Shown: positions 1 through 11,409 of the stretch, piece after piece
Position numbering within the stretch: position 1 is the stretch's first letter
Layout: every line of letters starts with the position of its first letter
DNA from: Ochotona curzoniae
Lineage: Eukaryota; Chordata; Mammalia; Lagomorpha; Ochotonidae
Reading direction: 5' to 3'
DNA length: 64,000 bases
Assembly: GCF_017591425.1 (NCBI RefSeq)
Contig: NW_024465885.1
Location: forward strand, 47,177,001-47,241,000
Translations under genes and position numbers: made by a program
Notes under the pieces: generated by a model
Database searches by the model: none
Seen by the model: only the letters and a program-made list of their open reading frames with translations
Told to the model about the DNA's origin: nothing

Positions 1-501
1 GCAACAAGGAAGCCAGGGCACAGAGTGCTCATCAGGTAGTTTGCCTGCCTTCGTTCAGCTGAGGCTGTGACTAAAGCTCCAGGCAGTCCTCCCACACTGC
101 CCAGAAGTGCTGGAGGAACCCCCAGCTCAGGGCAGACAAGTTCTAATGAGGTGCAAATTTCTCCATTTGTGGTGTCAGAGAGCAGATGCGATCAGCATGA
201 AATCAGCTGCAGTCTCATTGGTACAGCAGGGAATTAGCAATGCAAGATCACACAGATATCAGCTTACTAACTTGAGCTAGTGCAGTCTTTCTGTGAGCTT
301 ATGTTCTGACTCCTGTGCAGTTCACTTCCCAGTACCTTTGGAGATTTGCACGCTGTTGAGCGTCCTCAGCCGCAAACCCTGATGGGAAGCTTGGCGTGTG
401 TGTAGGGCACTGCCGTAGGACCAGTCTGGAGCTGCTTCTCTCGGGTTTTCCCTACAACCCATGTGTTCTGTGATTTTCCACACAGGCAGAAGCTTCAAGG
501 C

Positions 502-545
<44 letters not shown>

Positions 546-573
546 CAGAGAGACAGAGAGAGAGAGAGAGAGA
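502..573. repeat. (TG)n-(AG)n compound microsatellite
   Basis: About 12 TG dinucleotides pass directly into AG/GACAGAG repeats. Apparent short reading frames across it (runs of C-V or S-L) are repeat artefacts. Confidence 0.95.
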
Positions 574-812
574 TGGGCCAAGAGAGAAATGGACAACCCT
601 CAACTCAAGGTATCAATACTTAACCTGTAAAAGCTGGGCTTTTAGACTACTAAATTGTGTGAGGAAGAACAGTATATTCAGTGACTTAATCTGATAGTCA
701 TAGGTAGGTTTTTAAAAAATGAAAATTTTTATTTTTAAACTATAAATGTACTACATGCTTAAAGCAGAAACACATCTAAAAAGGGCATCCAAAACATCCT
801 TATACCTACTTT

Positions 813-2360
813 TTTCTTTTCATTCTTTTATTTTTATAATCTTTACATAGCCGGTTAGGGCACAAAGGCTCAAGGGCTACAGGAAAGTGGGTAAGATCAT
901 TGTTTCCACATTTTTGTGTGTGTATCTGCAGTAAAGAGGGAGATAAAGGGAGAAACCCCACCCAGCCTCCTGACCATCCTACGGTCCCTGATGTGGGGCA
1001 TGCTCTGAGGGCACTGCTCAAGGGGTTTCAGTAGTTCAGCAATTCTGAATTGCTGCCAGTCTCACCACTCCAAGCACAATGAAATCTCTCCAGAATCTAC
1101 TGGCTGACGTAGTCCACTTTAGACTCTCTGTTTGCCCAGATCTTAACTGCCAACATGTGGCTGGGGTAGATGGTCGATTTTTTCTGTCATCCATCCTCTG
1201 TTGTGGAACCAGGTGTCTTCTGTAGGTTCCGATGGACAGCCATATCCTCCATGTGCACTTGGATATGCTGTCCACTGCTCCGTCTGAGCCACTGAGGAGG
1301 CCCAGTTTTGACACATACACTCCATGGTCAGACCATGGAACCTGCAATTCATGATTGGGGTTCTGGGATCAGCAGTTCAGTTGGAGGGATCCCCAAAGGA
1401 ACTTTGTCTGAAGTGATCCCAGACCTGATTCTTGTGTGTGCTTGCCAGTAGAGGGTCTAGCACAGTCCGTCGCCCTAATCAGCTTATGCGTATGCTGGTG
1501 GTTGCAATTGCTGGGTCAGTTCTGTTTCCAGCCCTGTCTTCCACACGAACCAGTGGGTGTTGCAGTTAAGCCTGATTCTGCCCAGCACACACTTGGCCTT
1601 CATGCAAACCAGTGGGAGCTACAGCCTAGTCAGGTCAACTCCCAGTAACCCCCACCAGGCTTGCCCTTACCCTGTTCCTATGCTTGCCAGTATGTACCAC
1701 AGCCTAGTCCAGTCTGTCTCACATCCCATTCAGCTCTCATACATGTCAGTTGGCACTGAAGCCTGTTCAACCCAGCCTGCCCCACTATCCAGTCCTCATA
1801 CGTGCTGGTGGGTGCCGTTCTGTCTAGCCACTCCTGCCCCATTCCTGCTTTTCATGCTCTCCAGTGGGAGTGGTAACCCAAGAGTGACCACTGTTTTCAC
1901 TACTGGACCACTTCCATTCTAGGATTATGTACTCTCCAGGTGGTTCTGGAGTTTAACTTGACAGAATTAACTCCCAGTGCCAGCCTCTGCCAGCTCATGC
2001 TGCAGCAAAGCCCAGCCAACCCTCACCCATTCTAATTTTGTTTGCATCAGTAGGAACAGTTAGCCCAGCCTGGCTTTTTCCTGATCTAGCTCACATGAGG
2101 CCAACAGATGTTGTAGCTCTAACTGGTCTGGTCCTCCCCCATCCCAACTGACGATCTCCAGTGGGAGTGGTGATCAGGCCAGGGAGCCCTACCTGCTTTA
2201 GCCCCTCTCCCGCTGGTTCTCACCTGTGCTGTGGCCCAGTCTGTCATGGCCTGTCTTGCCTTGGCATTTGCTAGTGGGTGCTGTAGCTTGGCCCGGCCCA
2301 CCCCCAATTCCCGCTCCCACTGGTGGGAGTTAAGAGTCCAGCCCAGCCCACCAGGCACCC
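813..2360 (-). repeat. probable retroelement block with degenerate internal repeats
   Basis: A poly-T-rich start (805-840) suggests the A-tail of an element inserted on the minus strand. From about 1440 to 2350 the sequence cycles through loosely repeated phrases such as CCAGTGGGTGCT and CAGCCCAGCC every 60-80 bases, typical of a retroelement untranslated region. I cannot name the family. A lagomorph LINE-1 untranslated region is the leading guess. Confidence 0.35.
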
Positions 2361-2376
2361 CCCCATACCTGCCACT

Positions 2377-2688
2377 AAAGAAGATTTATTTATTTACTTG
2401 CTTGCTTGCTTATTTAAGAGCTACAAAAAAGGGTAAAGACAGAGAAATGTTCCATCTGCTGTTCACACTCCAAAGGCTCCAGTGGCCGAAGCTAGGCCAG
2501 GTGAAAGCAGGAGCCCTGAGCTGTGTCTGGGTCTCCCACGTGGGTGCAGGGGCCCAAGCACTTGGACCATCTTCTGCTTTCCCAGGCTCGTTGGCAGGGA
2601 ACTACATTGAAGTGGAGCAACCGGGACTCCCAAATAAGATGGCAATGCTGACATAGTGGCTTAGCCTGCTGTGCCACATGCCAGCCTC
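2377..2688 (-). repeat. C-type SINE, antisense
   Basis: Begins with the reversed A-rich tail (AAGATTTATTTATTTAC) and ends near TGTGCCACATGCCAGCC, the reversed 5' end. It has the older SINE internal sequence and is nearly full length. Confidence 0.75.
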
Positions 2689-2702
2689 CCAGACCTACTT
2701 TT

Positions 2703-3656
2703 TTAAAAATTTATTTATTATTAATATTTTTTATTGCATTGCATCATGCGACAGTTTTACAGGCACTGGGATTTCCCCTTCCCCTCCCCAAAACCCGCAC
2801 CCCCCCCCATAGTGGATTCTTCCATCTTGTTGCATTTTTACAGGTCAAATTCAGTTGAGATTTTTTTCCTTGCAAGCATCTACAAAGCATAGAGTCCAGC
2901 ATCTTATTGTGCAGATAAGTTCAATGGTTTCATGGGGAGACAGTCTCTGGTCTGAAGGTACAGCCGAAAGAGTATCATCCCACTCAATTAAAAGCCCCGA
3001 CATTACATCAGTAACAATTTATAACGTAATGGAATTAGTTGACATGATATTGTGTAACCAGCATGTTAAAAGAGAGAGTGAAAACAACAACAACAAAAAA
3101 AAGAGTGCAAATTCTGAACCACATCCTATGACTTCTACATTGACATTACAATTATTAGTTTATATACAGCTGGGTTCTATACACCTTAAAATGGCTATAG
3201 GTTACTATTCAGCTGTCTCATGTCTATTTTAATTTTAGTATTTAGCAGTTGATAGCGTTGAAGCATGATTTTGCAGAACCTGGCTGTTTTTTGGGTAGTC
3301 TAACTCTATAACTGTAACAAGACATGTGTCAACAGTTTAGGTGAACAGCTTTAGGAGGGGTGTGCAGAGAAATCTTTAATACCCTAGTGAGGAATAATTA
3401 ATCTTCGTGTCCCACCCAGTGAGTTATAAGTGCATCCCCACTGCCCATTTCCTGTTTCTAAGCTTTCCTTGCTATTCTCCGTCTATTCTAGGGGTTTTTT
3501 TGTTTGTTTATTTGTTTGTTTGTTTTGAGGGGTTTCTGGAGCAATCCTGATGGTCATTACGAGAGAGAGTGGGGACCCAAAGTCAGAACCAGGCAAGAAC
3601 CAGAGAAAGCTCCTCTCCCTAGTCCCGCAGGAAGTTCACTGTTTTGTTTTTGCGGA
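2703..3656 (-). mobile_element. 5'-truncated LINE-1 3' end, antisense
   Basis: Reading the minus strand, a polyadenylation-like tail (GATGCAATGCAATAAAAAAT) ends a 3'-UTR-like stretch with C-rich and TTTG-rich segments. The segment is flanked by a near-perfect repeat, CCCAGACCTACTTTTT, at 2688-2703 and 3657-3672, as expected for a target-site duplication. No reading frame survives. Confidence 0.6.
3492..3530. repeat. (TTTG)n low-complexity tract
   Basis: A run of TTTG/TTTA tetramers inside the antisense LINE-1 fragment. Confidence 0.8.
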
Positions 3657-5074
3657 CCCAGACCTACTTTTTAACAAGTGTTATTACTTTGGTATTTATT
3701 TTTCTAAACTACTGTATAGATCCATGTGTGAATTTAGTCAAAACTGAATACTTCACTCATTATAATTTGCTTTTTGAGTATTTCTGAGTTTTTTTTTTAA
3801 TCCCTCATGTCCCTCTTTCTATGCTAGGAAGCAAATTAACTGGGAACCTTTTGGCTAAACCTGCTCTGACCTTTGCAGGGTCTGGGGAAGAGTCCTTTGC
3901 CTGCCCGCCCCTCCCCAGGGCTGACACCTCCTTTTCCTCCTCAACCCTTTTCTCCAGATAGCAGGAGACAAGTGGGAACCCTCAGCCATGGCATCTGCCC
4001 CATCACACCTGGGCCCGTTTTGGTGCCTTGAGAAAAACAGCAGAATCCCCCCTAGGAGGGCAGGCCTTCCCAGCCTTTGGGTACTCTGGCCTTGCAGCTA
4101 CCAGGCTGCCTGCATGCATTCACTGCCCAGCCAGTGCTTACACACCAGCCAGGATCCGGGCACATCAAAGCTCTCTTCCTCACTTCAGGATGTGCAGTTA
4201 ACAGGTGAGTTAGAGTAGACATGACTAATACTGCACGGCTAGGTGCTGTGAGTGGCAGGGCATCCGGGGCCTGGGTTAGATCTCCCATGGGCAGCAGTGT
4301 CTGCCGTCAGCACAGGCCCATTATATACAGTTCATCTGTGAGAATATATGTATATACATGTTTACCTGCGTATCTATCTATCTTATATTTTGCATGAAGG
4401 TTGCCCTATATCAGAGAGTATATGGTGTTTAAATCTTTTAAAAGAAAAACATACATAGTGGAAGAAATTAATTCTCTGTTAAGGAACAGGTAGCATTGTT
4501 AACATTTTACTTGCCTTCCTAAACTGTTTAATGGCATGTCCCAATATGTACACGCTTCTTTTCTCTGCAGAGTTGAATCCCATGATAGACGCTGTGCCGT
4601 CACTTGCTTTGTTCAGTGCTTCACTGAGAGCTGCTTCCTCTGTCCAGGATGGCGGAGCCCACCTGACCTTTACCAACGACAGTCCATTCTGTGGACATCA
4701 ACATTCACTCTCCCTGCCTGTTAGGTCAATAGGGGAGTGAGCATCTTGTAATATTAATCTGATACCTCATATTCAGCTAGTACATACGTGTGGTATGAAA
4801 AGTCATTTCTGGCATTTTATGTGGAAATCCTGTTCTTTTAAGACAGGTTTTTTTTTCTAAGAAAATTAAAACACTACTAAAATTAAAAGGATATATTAAA
4901 AGTATATCCTTTTCCTTCTGTATTTACATATTTTTCCTTAGGAAATGCTTTTTAAAAACAAATCATTCCCTTGAGCTGCTGTCCTTGGGCACCCTTGCTG
5001 ACCACCTGTAGGGGAGCACAGGTCATCCACAGAGGCGCAGTGACTTTCTCACCCAGACACGCTTGTTTCCACAG

Positions 5075-5167
5075 GTGCCCGATGCAAGTTCCTGTCAAGT
5101 GTGCCATGAAGTGTTCAAATCCAAGAATATGCGGGTGCTGAAATGCGGACACAGATTCCATAAGGGG
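5075..5167 (+). CDS. TTC3: TTC3 penultimate coding exon (first half of RING-H2 domain)
   Basis: This exon encodes the N-terminal half of the RING-H2 finger of TTC3, a ubiquitin ligase with TPR repeats reported to promote degradation of phosphorylated AKT and to act in the CIT/RhoA pathway. The 31 codons start after the acceptor TTGTTTCCACAG and end at GGG before the donor GTAAGG (phase 0). Visible zinc ligands are C7 and C10 (CQVC), C24, H26 and H29 (CGHRFH). The core CHEVFKSKN-RVLKCGH matches the mammalian TTC3 RING as I know it. The reading frame stays open into the intron, but the donor and the exact continuation of the RING in the next exon settle the boundary. Confidence 0.93.
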
Positions 5168-6104
5168 GTAAGGACACTGGCTGTCACGTACGGGGAGACT
5201 AAGCAAAGGATTGCCCTGGGCACCAGCATGTCCTGTTTCCAGATCGTTCTGTCTGTTCCACACATCCCCCTTGGAGAGCCTGGTGAGGTGGGAAAGGACA
5301 AGCAGCCCCGGCCTCCACACTCCCTCCTCTTCATGGACCCTGGTGGAGCTGAGTCAGAGCAGTGTTCATTTCCTGGAACGGGGTTCTTTACATACACAAT
5401 AAAGGCAGAGCAGCAGAGCCATGTATCTGTGCAGTGTATGAAATCGCTGGAACATTGTAGAAGAGAGAAAGTGAACCGGGCTGGATCCCATGTTCTGATC
5501 CTGGTGGATTCTGGCCTATGGCCTCCACAGCTTGGGTGTTAGCCACCTTGACATTCTGGGCCGTAAGCGAGTGTCCTGCACTCTCACTGCAGGGGTTGAG
5601 GGAGGGATGAAAACGCATACCTACCAGGAGGACTCGAGATAGTAGCTCGCAGTGTTTCCCATAGTCGGCCTCTTTCAGATGTGCGATCTTGTGCTCAGGC
5701 TCTCCGACTTCCCATGTGTACCTGAGCCTATAGCAGCATTAGTCCAGCCAGGAGCAGGAGGGAATGTGGTGGCCAGGCTGGCGGCCACTCCAGAGCCAGG
5801 AAGAGGCAGAGGGCGGGCTAGCAAACAGTAGGTCAGGTTCAAGAGACAGAATTCCTCCTCTAAAGTGAGGGCTGCTGAGGTGGGTGCCACAGTGTGGGGA
5901 GAAAGCAAGGACACACCCCAAGGCCAGTTTGGAGGCCCAGAATGTTCTGGGATCTGATTCTAAAATGGATCATTTGCTCTTGGACTTTGTACATCTCCTG
6001 AAGGTGGGGCCTCCAGCTCCAAGCCTTCCCAGAGAGCAGCAGAAGCCACAGTTCCTTCCATGTGGTCCCGAAGGCACCAGCTGATGGTGTTTCTTCTTTT
6101 GCAG
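5168..6104 (+). other. TTC3: TTC3 last intron
   Basis: A 937-bp intron between the two RING exons, with donor GTAAGG and acceptor TTCTTCTTTTGCAG. I see no SINE or other repeat in it; the ORFs that cross it are not coding. Confidence 0.85.
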
Positions 6105-6179
6105 TGCCTTAAGCAGTGGCTGAAAGGGCGGGACTCCTGCTCTGCCTGTCCCAGCTGCGACCTCCAGGCGGAAGAGTAG
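6105..6179 (+). CDS. TTC3: TTC3 terminal coding exon (second half of RING-H2 and stop)
   Basis: The exon continues the RING in phase 0. Its first codon is the Cys that completes H-x2-C, followed by ten residues and C-S-A-C, so all eight zinc ligands (C3H2C3) are present. KQWLKG is shared with the human protein. After the last ligand only nine residues follow before TAG at 6177-6179. From memory the human protein carries about 28 residues there, so this tail is roughly 19 residues shorter. The catalytic fold should be intact; loss of the extreme tail may be a lineage change or a sequence error. A third Cys (PSC) follows the last ligand pair and is probably not a ligand. Confidence 0.93.
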   Translation, partial: CLKQWLKGRDSCSACPSCDLQAEE

Positions 6180-7590
6180 CCGCACCTTGTGTAAGAGGCC
6201 TGCCTGGTGCAGAGTGGGCGTCCTGTATATTCTCACTGCACTGAAGCCTCCCTTCACAGCAGCTGAACGCCAGGAGTGCACACAGAGCACCTTTGGTTCA
6301 TTAAACACACATCTGAAGGCTATAATTGTGCACAGTCAGTACAGAGTCACTTCCCCCACTCTAGGAGACATTTCGGCGACAGCCACACAGTGGCTGGTAA
6401 GCTCATGTGCCAGGCATCCTGCACTGGTGCGGTCACTGTCACGGAGCAGGGCTGTGGTCAGAATTCCTGACCCAGTGCCCTCCTGTTGGAAAAATCTCTT
6501 CCAGAAGCTCCGCAATAGAGGGGATACTGACCTTTTAAATTTTTTTATAAGATTCAATATTCCTGAAAAGATACCCATTTTCTTCCTCAAAGATTATAGA
6601 TTTTGAAAATGGTATAGAGTGAACCACATTTTAGTAATGTTAAAATATTGGCAGATGTAGACAAAATGACTCAAATTTCCTCATGAAAACACCATGTGCT
6701 TTTGATTATTTTTCATTTCATTATTTTATTTGTACACCTTTATAGAATTTAAATTTTTGTGTAGGTTTATTTTTCACTTTCTCAAGATGAAATCTGATTT
6801 TTAAAAATTCATTATAAAAACTTTTTGATTATTATCAATCAAGACTTTTTTAGCCCTAAAAGTTAAGCCTGTCCATGACCCCGGGTCCCACATTTGGACC
6901 TTCCTCTATTCTGGAACACTCTCCTGTTCTCGGTGGCAGTGTTTGTGATGGCCACTCCCTCCCGCCAGCACAGTGCTGCATGTTCAGACACGGGCCCCGC
7001 CACCATCTCCTCCTTCCCCTGCCACCAACCAGACACACCTGCTCAGTCAGGCACCCTGAGGCGTCCGTGCTGCCCTTGCTTGTGTGTGACACTTGTGTAA
7101 AGTAAATGCATGCGGTCATGTGCTTTGGCCTGGGACAAACCTGTCACTGCATTAGAAACCATTCTTAAACATCAGATGTCATCTAGTGACCTGTTGACAG
7201 TGCCAGATAGAAAACGCCAATCCCAGAACACTCCACTTCTCTCAAACATGAAGGATCAAAAGGTGTTTGCAGTGCATTCTTTGTTCGTCCAGAAACTTCG
7301 AACCACACGCCTGGGAGCTGACTGGGTCACCTTCCTCTGTTTTGCTGTACGTGAGTTTTGCTCTTAGTGACTTAGTTCGTAAAAGTCCTTATTTTGAAAA
7401 CCATTGCGCTGGTGGTCGCTAAAACACTGTCTGTATGCCAATTCTAGTTGAGAGCTGTGGATGTTAAAATCCACTGGGGCCAACTTGCAACAGGTACAAG
7501 GGAGAAGCACGGCTGTTGAGTGAGAGAACTTGTTCTGTCCCTAACTTAGTTCCTTGTGACCATGCCTTACATTTGTCCAGTAACTTTCAG

Positions 7591-7596
7591 AATAAA
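7591..7596 (+). terminator. TTC3: possible proximal poly(A) signal of TTC3
   Basis: AATAAA in TTTCAGAATAAAGAACATT, followed by a T-rich stretch 40-60 bases downstream. It may be an alternative upstream cleavage site. Confidence 0.4.
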
Positions 7597-7883
7597 GAAC
7601 ATTCTAAAATTCTAGCAGTTTACTGTCATTCTTGTCCATTCTTTCTCTCGGGTAACAGTAAAATGTGTTCACCTTGGAAATACAGCACCTGTGTGCTGTG
7701 CTGATGTCTGACAAGCAGCCACTCTGTCAGGAGTCCGAGCAGGACCCAGGGCCTGAGGCAGGGTAGAGGCTACCTCGGAGCATCCTGTGCCTGCGGAAAG
7801 ACTCCCAAATTGCTCTGCTAGACTGACGCTATAAATTCGCATTTACTCTCGGGGTTAAGACTTTTTTATGTGAAGGAAATGAA

Positions 7884-7889
7884 AATAAA
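7884..7889 (+). terminator. TTC3: probable distal poly(A) signal of TTC3
   Basis: AATAAA followed within 15-45 bases by a GT-rich element (CAGTGTCTTGTTT ... TTTGTGGATTTGTG), the usual arrangement of a mammalian cleavage site. Confidence 0.55.
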
Positions 7890-8023
7890 TGCATTTCTCA
7901 GTGTCTTGTTTAAGGATTTGTGGATTTGTGAACTACTGAAGCTAATGGAGCAGGTTTCCTTTTAGAGGACCTTGTGGATATGCTGAGTGCTAAAAGAAAG
8001 CAAATTTTAAAAAATCTATTCCC

Positions 8024-8328
8024 AGGCCCGGCATGGTACCCTAGCGGCTAAAGTCCTTGCCTTGCGTGTGCCAGGCACTGGTTCTACTCCTGGTGGTCCC
8101 ACTTTCCATCCAGCTCCCTGCGTGTGGCCTGGGAAAGCAGTTGAGGACAGCTCAAAGCCTTGGGACCCTGTACCCATGTGGGAGACCTGGAAGTGGCTCC
8201 GGGGTCCTGGCTTCAAATCTGCTCAGCTCCAGCAGTTGCAGCCACTTGGAAGAGTGAGGTAACAGATGGAAGATCTTTATCATTCTTGCTCTAAATCGGA
8301 CTTTCCAATAAATAAAGTTTTTTTTAAT
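8024..8328 (+). repeat. C-type SINE, sense, full length
   Basis: Has the 5' end GGCCCGGCATGGTACC, the segment TAGCGGCTAAAGTCC, the central GGGACCCTGTACCCATGTGGG and a tail ending CCAATAAATAAAG. Belongs to the younger subfamily. Confidence 0.88.
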
Positions 8329-8419
8329 CTCCCTATTCAAATATATCTAAAGTATTATCAGTACATATTGATCATCAGAGCATTTACCTGTACAAAATGG
8401 GTAGCTTAAAAGCATACGA

Positions 8420-8715
8420 GAGGCCAGCACAATGACTCAACTGGCTAATCCTCCACCTCCAAGTGCTAGCATCCCAAACGGGCACCAGTTCATGTTCCAG
8501 CTACTCCATTTCTCATCCAGTTCCCTGCTTGTGGCCTGAGAAAGCAGTGGAGAAGTCCTCGGGACCCGCATGGGAGACCTGGCAGAGGCTCCTGGTGGCG
8601 ACTGGCTCAACTCCAGCTATCATGGCCATCTGGAGAGTGAACTAGCTGATGGAAGATCTTTCTGTCTCTCTTCTGTAAATCTTTCCAATGGAAATAAATC
8701 TTTTTTTAAAAAGGA
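8420..8715 (+). repeat. C-type SINE, sense, older subfamily
   Basis: Starts GAGGCCAGCACAATGACTC and contains GGCTAATCCTCCACCT, a variant also typical of rabbit C repeats. Ends GGAAATAAATCTTTTT. Confidence 0.85.
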
Positions 8716-9734
8716 TATGAGTATTCCTTTAAAACTCAAATTATGTTTCTCTGCTGAACTTCTTAATCTTGATTTGCCATAACATAGCCAAGCATTGCAA
8801 GATGTTCCTGCACATTTAAGGTAATTGGAGTGGGATAAGCCGTGCAAGCAGCGGGTCCGAGCAGTCATCCCACTGCAGACTGATGCAGTGGAGCTTCAAC
8901 AGCTGTCCACTCTACTGACCTTCTGGAGACATGAATTACATGAGGCAGAGGAGATGAGCAGAAGTGGACGTCAGACATCCCTGTCATTAATGTGAGGCAG
9001 ATATCCATGGGGCCCCTGGGTGGGCCAGCAGCTCAATCAGAACGGTGGAGAGCATCTCCGGCCTGATTTTCTGTGAAGGAGGTGGGAAATCCAGGTCCCC
9101 TGGGCCTTGGAACCCACGCCCAGCAGGCAGGAGCGGGAGGATCACTGTCAACGCTGCTAGACGCCCATGGCCAGCGCCTTTTCTTTCCTCCTCTTCACAC
9201 CAACATGAAAAGGCATGAATACATGACCATGTCCACACACAATACTTGTGATGTGTTACTGCACAAGCGTGTGTGCATGCCACCACGTGTGTGGCATCAG
9301 GCTGCATGTAGTGGAGCTGTGCCCAGGGCCACGACTCATGGAATTCTCCCAGTCAAGTGGACCACAGATACACAACTTCAGAAGTCTGAAGAAGCGAAAT
9401 AGGTGTGCAGACTAACAATGCCTGCAAAACCCGATGCCAAGCTCGTGAACAGTCAGTGGATTGTCCAGCTGTGGGGCTTGGGAACCACGTACGGGGAGCT
9501 CAGTGGGCGGTAAGAAAGCTTTTGTTCACTTGGGAAGCCACAGCTCCTCCACGTGGCTGCACTGGAAGCTTGTTGTGAGAAGAGCAGGAAGAAAGTGGAT
9601 CACCTCACTTATTTTGAAACACAGCTTTGCCCCAGGAAGCTCCCTGAATTAACCTGGAGTTGTCTTGTGCTTCTGGCAAAGGAAACCAGGGCAGAGCCAG
9701 GCTGCTGCCCACACATGGCAGACCAGGAGGAAGT
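8716..9734. other. intergenic sequence, nothing recognised
   Basis: About 1 kb between SINEs. The ORFs of about 100 codons at 8987-9402 overlap on both strands and show no family resemblance, so no gene is called. Confidence 0.5.
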
Positions 9735-9835
9735 GTGACTCCCAGTGGTGGACCAGCCCAGCACTGGCCACTCAGACATTTGGAGAGTAAGCCAGCAGAT
9801 AGGAAATCTGTCTCAAATAAAATCTTAAAATAATA
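9735..9835 (+). repeat. C-type SINE fragment (3' part), sense
   Basis: Only the right-hand end remains: GGCCACTCAGACATTTGGAG, a shortened linker and CAAATAAAATCTTAAAATAAT. Confidence 0.65.
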
Positions 9836-10005
9836 ATAATCATTTTGGATGTCCCTGTGGGAAAAAGGCATGCCTTGACTTCTCGCAGCTATATCAGTTC
9901 CATGTGGATTGCAGCTCCAAGTATGAAATGGAAATGAATGCAGACTTATGAGAAAATAATAAATTACACAGATTGATTAAAGTCACTAACCATAAGTATA
10001 GTTAG

Positions 10006-10312
10006 GGAGCCAGCATTGTAGTGTAACAGGTTATGCCAGAGGGCCACCACCCCATATGAGCAACAGTTTGAACAGTGGGTATTCCACTCCTGAACCAGAT
10101 TCCTGCTAATGCGCTTGAGAAAGCAGCAGAAAATGACCAAAGTATTTATGCCCCTGTACCCATGTGGAAGATCCAGAGGAAGCTCCTGGTTCAGCTCCAA
10201 GCTTCAGCTTGGCCTAGTCCTGGACATTGCAGTCATCTGGGGACTGAACCAGTAAATGCAAGATCTTGCTTTGTCTCTCTCTCTGCCTTTCAAATAAAAT
10301 CTTTTAAAAAGA
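10006..10312 (+). repeat. C-type SINE, sense, diverged
   Basis: GAGCCAGCATTGTAGTGTAAC at the 5' end, CCTGTACCCATGTGGAAGATC in the middle and a tail CCTTTCAAATAAAATC. Confidence 0.8.
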
Positions 10313-10318
10313 TTTGTT

Positions 10319-10622
10319 TGCGGGCCTGATGCACGGTAGCTTAATGGCTAAAGTCATTGCCTTAAATGTGTTGGGCTCCCAAAAGAGTGCCAATCTAATC
10401 CCAGCGGCCTCGTTTCCCGTCCAGCTCCATGCTTGTGGCCTGGGAAAGCAGTCAAGGACGGCCCAAGGCCTTGGGACCCTGCACCCATGTGGGAGACCTA
10501 GAAGAGGCTACTGGCTTAGGCTTCAGACCAGCTGAGCTCCAGCCGTTGTAGTCACTTGGGGAGCAAACCAGCAAAGATCTTCCTCTCTATAATATATCTG
10601 ACTTTCCCATTAAAAAAAATTT
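10319..10622 (+). repeat. C-type SINE, sense
   Basis: Immediately follows the previous copy head to tail. Contains GGGCCTGATGCACGGTAGC, GGCTAAAGTCATTGCC and CCTGGGAAAGCAGTC. Confidence 0.85.
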
Positions 10623-10625
10623 TTT

Positions 10626-10817
10626 TAAAGACTTATTTATTTTGATTGGAAAGGCAGATTTACAGAGAGAGAAGGACAAAGATCTTCCACCTTAACTTCA
10701 CTCCCCCAAGCGGCTATAATAGTTGGAGCTGAGCTGATCAGAAGCCAGGAGCATCCGGGTCCCCCATGAGGGTGTAGGATGCAGAGGCTCTGGGCCGACC
10801 TCCTCTGCTTTCCCAGG
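10626..10817 (-). repeat. C-type SINE, antisense, truncated
   Basis: Starts with the reversed tail (GACTTATTTATTTTGATTGG) and stops at TGCTTTCCCAGG, where an older sense copy begins. The 5' third of the element is missing. Confidence 0.75.
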
Positions 10818-11020
10818 TTAGGCTATCACTTCAGACACCTGCGTCTCATCACAGTGCGTGGTTTAAATCCAGCTCCCCACTTCAACCTTGATTGCTAATC
10901 CATCCTGGGAGGCCTGTGTGCTTGGACTGCTGTCAGTCTTGAAGGTCTGGATAGAGTTCTGGATGCTTGGCCTAGCCCTAACTGCTGTGGCATGTGGGAA
11001 CAAACCAGCAGAGAAAATCC
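10818..11020 (+). repeat. old C-type SINE fragment, sense
   Basis: Weak but ordered similarity: CCAGCTCCCCACTTC, GGCCTGTGTGCTTGG, CTGGATAGAGTTCTGGATGC, GGAACAAACCAGCAGAG. Confidence 0.5.
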
Positions 11021-11039
11021 TGCCCCCTCATCACTTTTA

Positions 11040-11326
11040 AAAAAAAGAATAAACAACAGGAAGAGGTGGAGAGAGAGTTGCTAATTCTCTCCCCAAATGG
11101 CCACAACAGTGAGTACTGGACCAGGCTGAAACCAGAAGCTCCGAACACCAGATGTCCCAGTGGGTGTAGAGGACCAAGCACTTGGCCCATCCAACTCTGC
11201 GTTTCAAGGTGCATCGGCAAGGGGTTGATTGGAAGTGCACCAGCTGGGACACCCAACTGGTTTCCACATAGGATGCTGGCACTGCAAGCTGTGGCGTAAC
11301 TTGTTGTGCCACATCACCAGCCCCAA
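11040..11326 (-). repeat. C-type SINE, antisense, diverged
   Basis: Reversed order of landmarks: CTCTCCCCAAATGGCC, CACTTGGCCCATCC, then GCCACATCACCAGCCCC at the reversed 5' end. Confidence 0.75.
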
Positions 11327-11409
11327 ACCTGACTAGCAAGTGAAAATAAATCTGAATTGCCTCCTGATTACTAGCTTTTTAAATGCTTATTAGGGATTTC
11401 AAGGGTTTT

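Larger units (their letters stand above)
1..5074 (+). other. TTC3: TTC3 intron sequence (upstream exons not identified)
   Basis: This stretch precedes the first recognisable TTC3 exon and should be intronic, or contain exons I cannot identify. 1-500 and 3674-5070 look like unique AT-rich sequence; 502-3656 is occupied by a TG/AG microsatellite, a SINE and LINE-1-like insertions. Possible splice-like sites occur at about 4198 (AACAG followed by GTGAGT) and 4570 (TTCTCTGCAG), but no translation between them resembles the TTC3 sequence I know, so no exon is called. Confidence 0.5.
6180..7905 (+). other. TTC3: TTC3 3' untranslated region
   Basis: About 1.7 kb without recognisable interspersed repeats follows the stop codon, consistent with a conserved 3' UTR. 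The end is inferred from the AATAAA at 7884-7889 and the GT-rich sequence after it. SINE density resumes at 8024. Confidence 0.6.

Noticed and set aside
4120..4740. Candidate upstream TTC3 exons (AACAG/GTGAGT at about 4198, TTCTCTGCAG at about 4570)
   Set aside because: The translated segments do not match the region before the RING as I know it, and phases cannot be joined with confidence.
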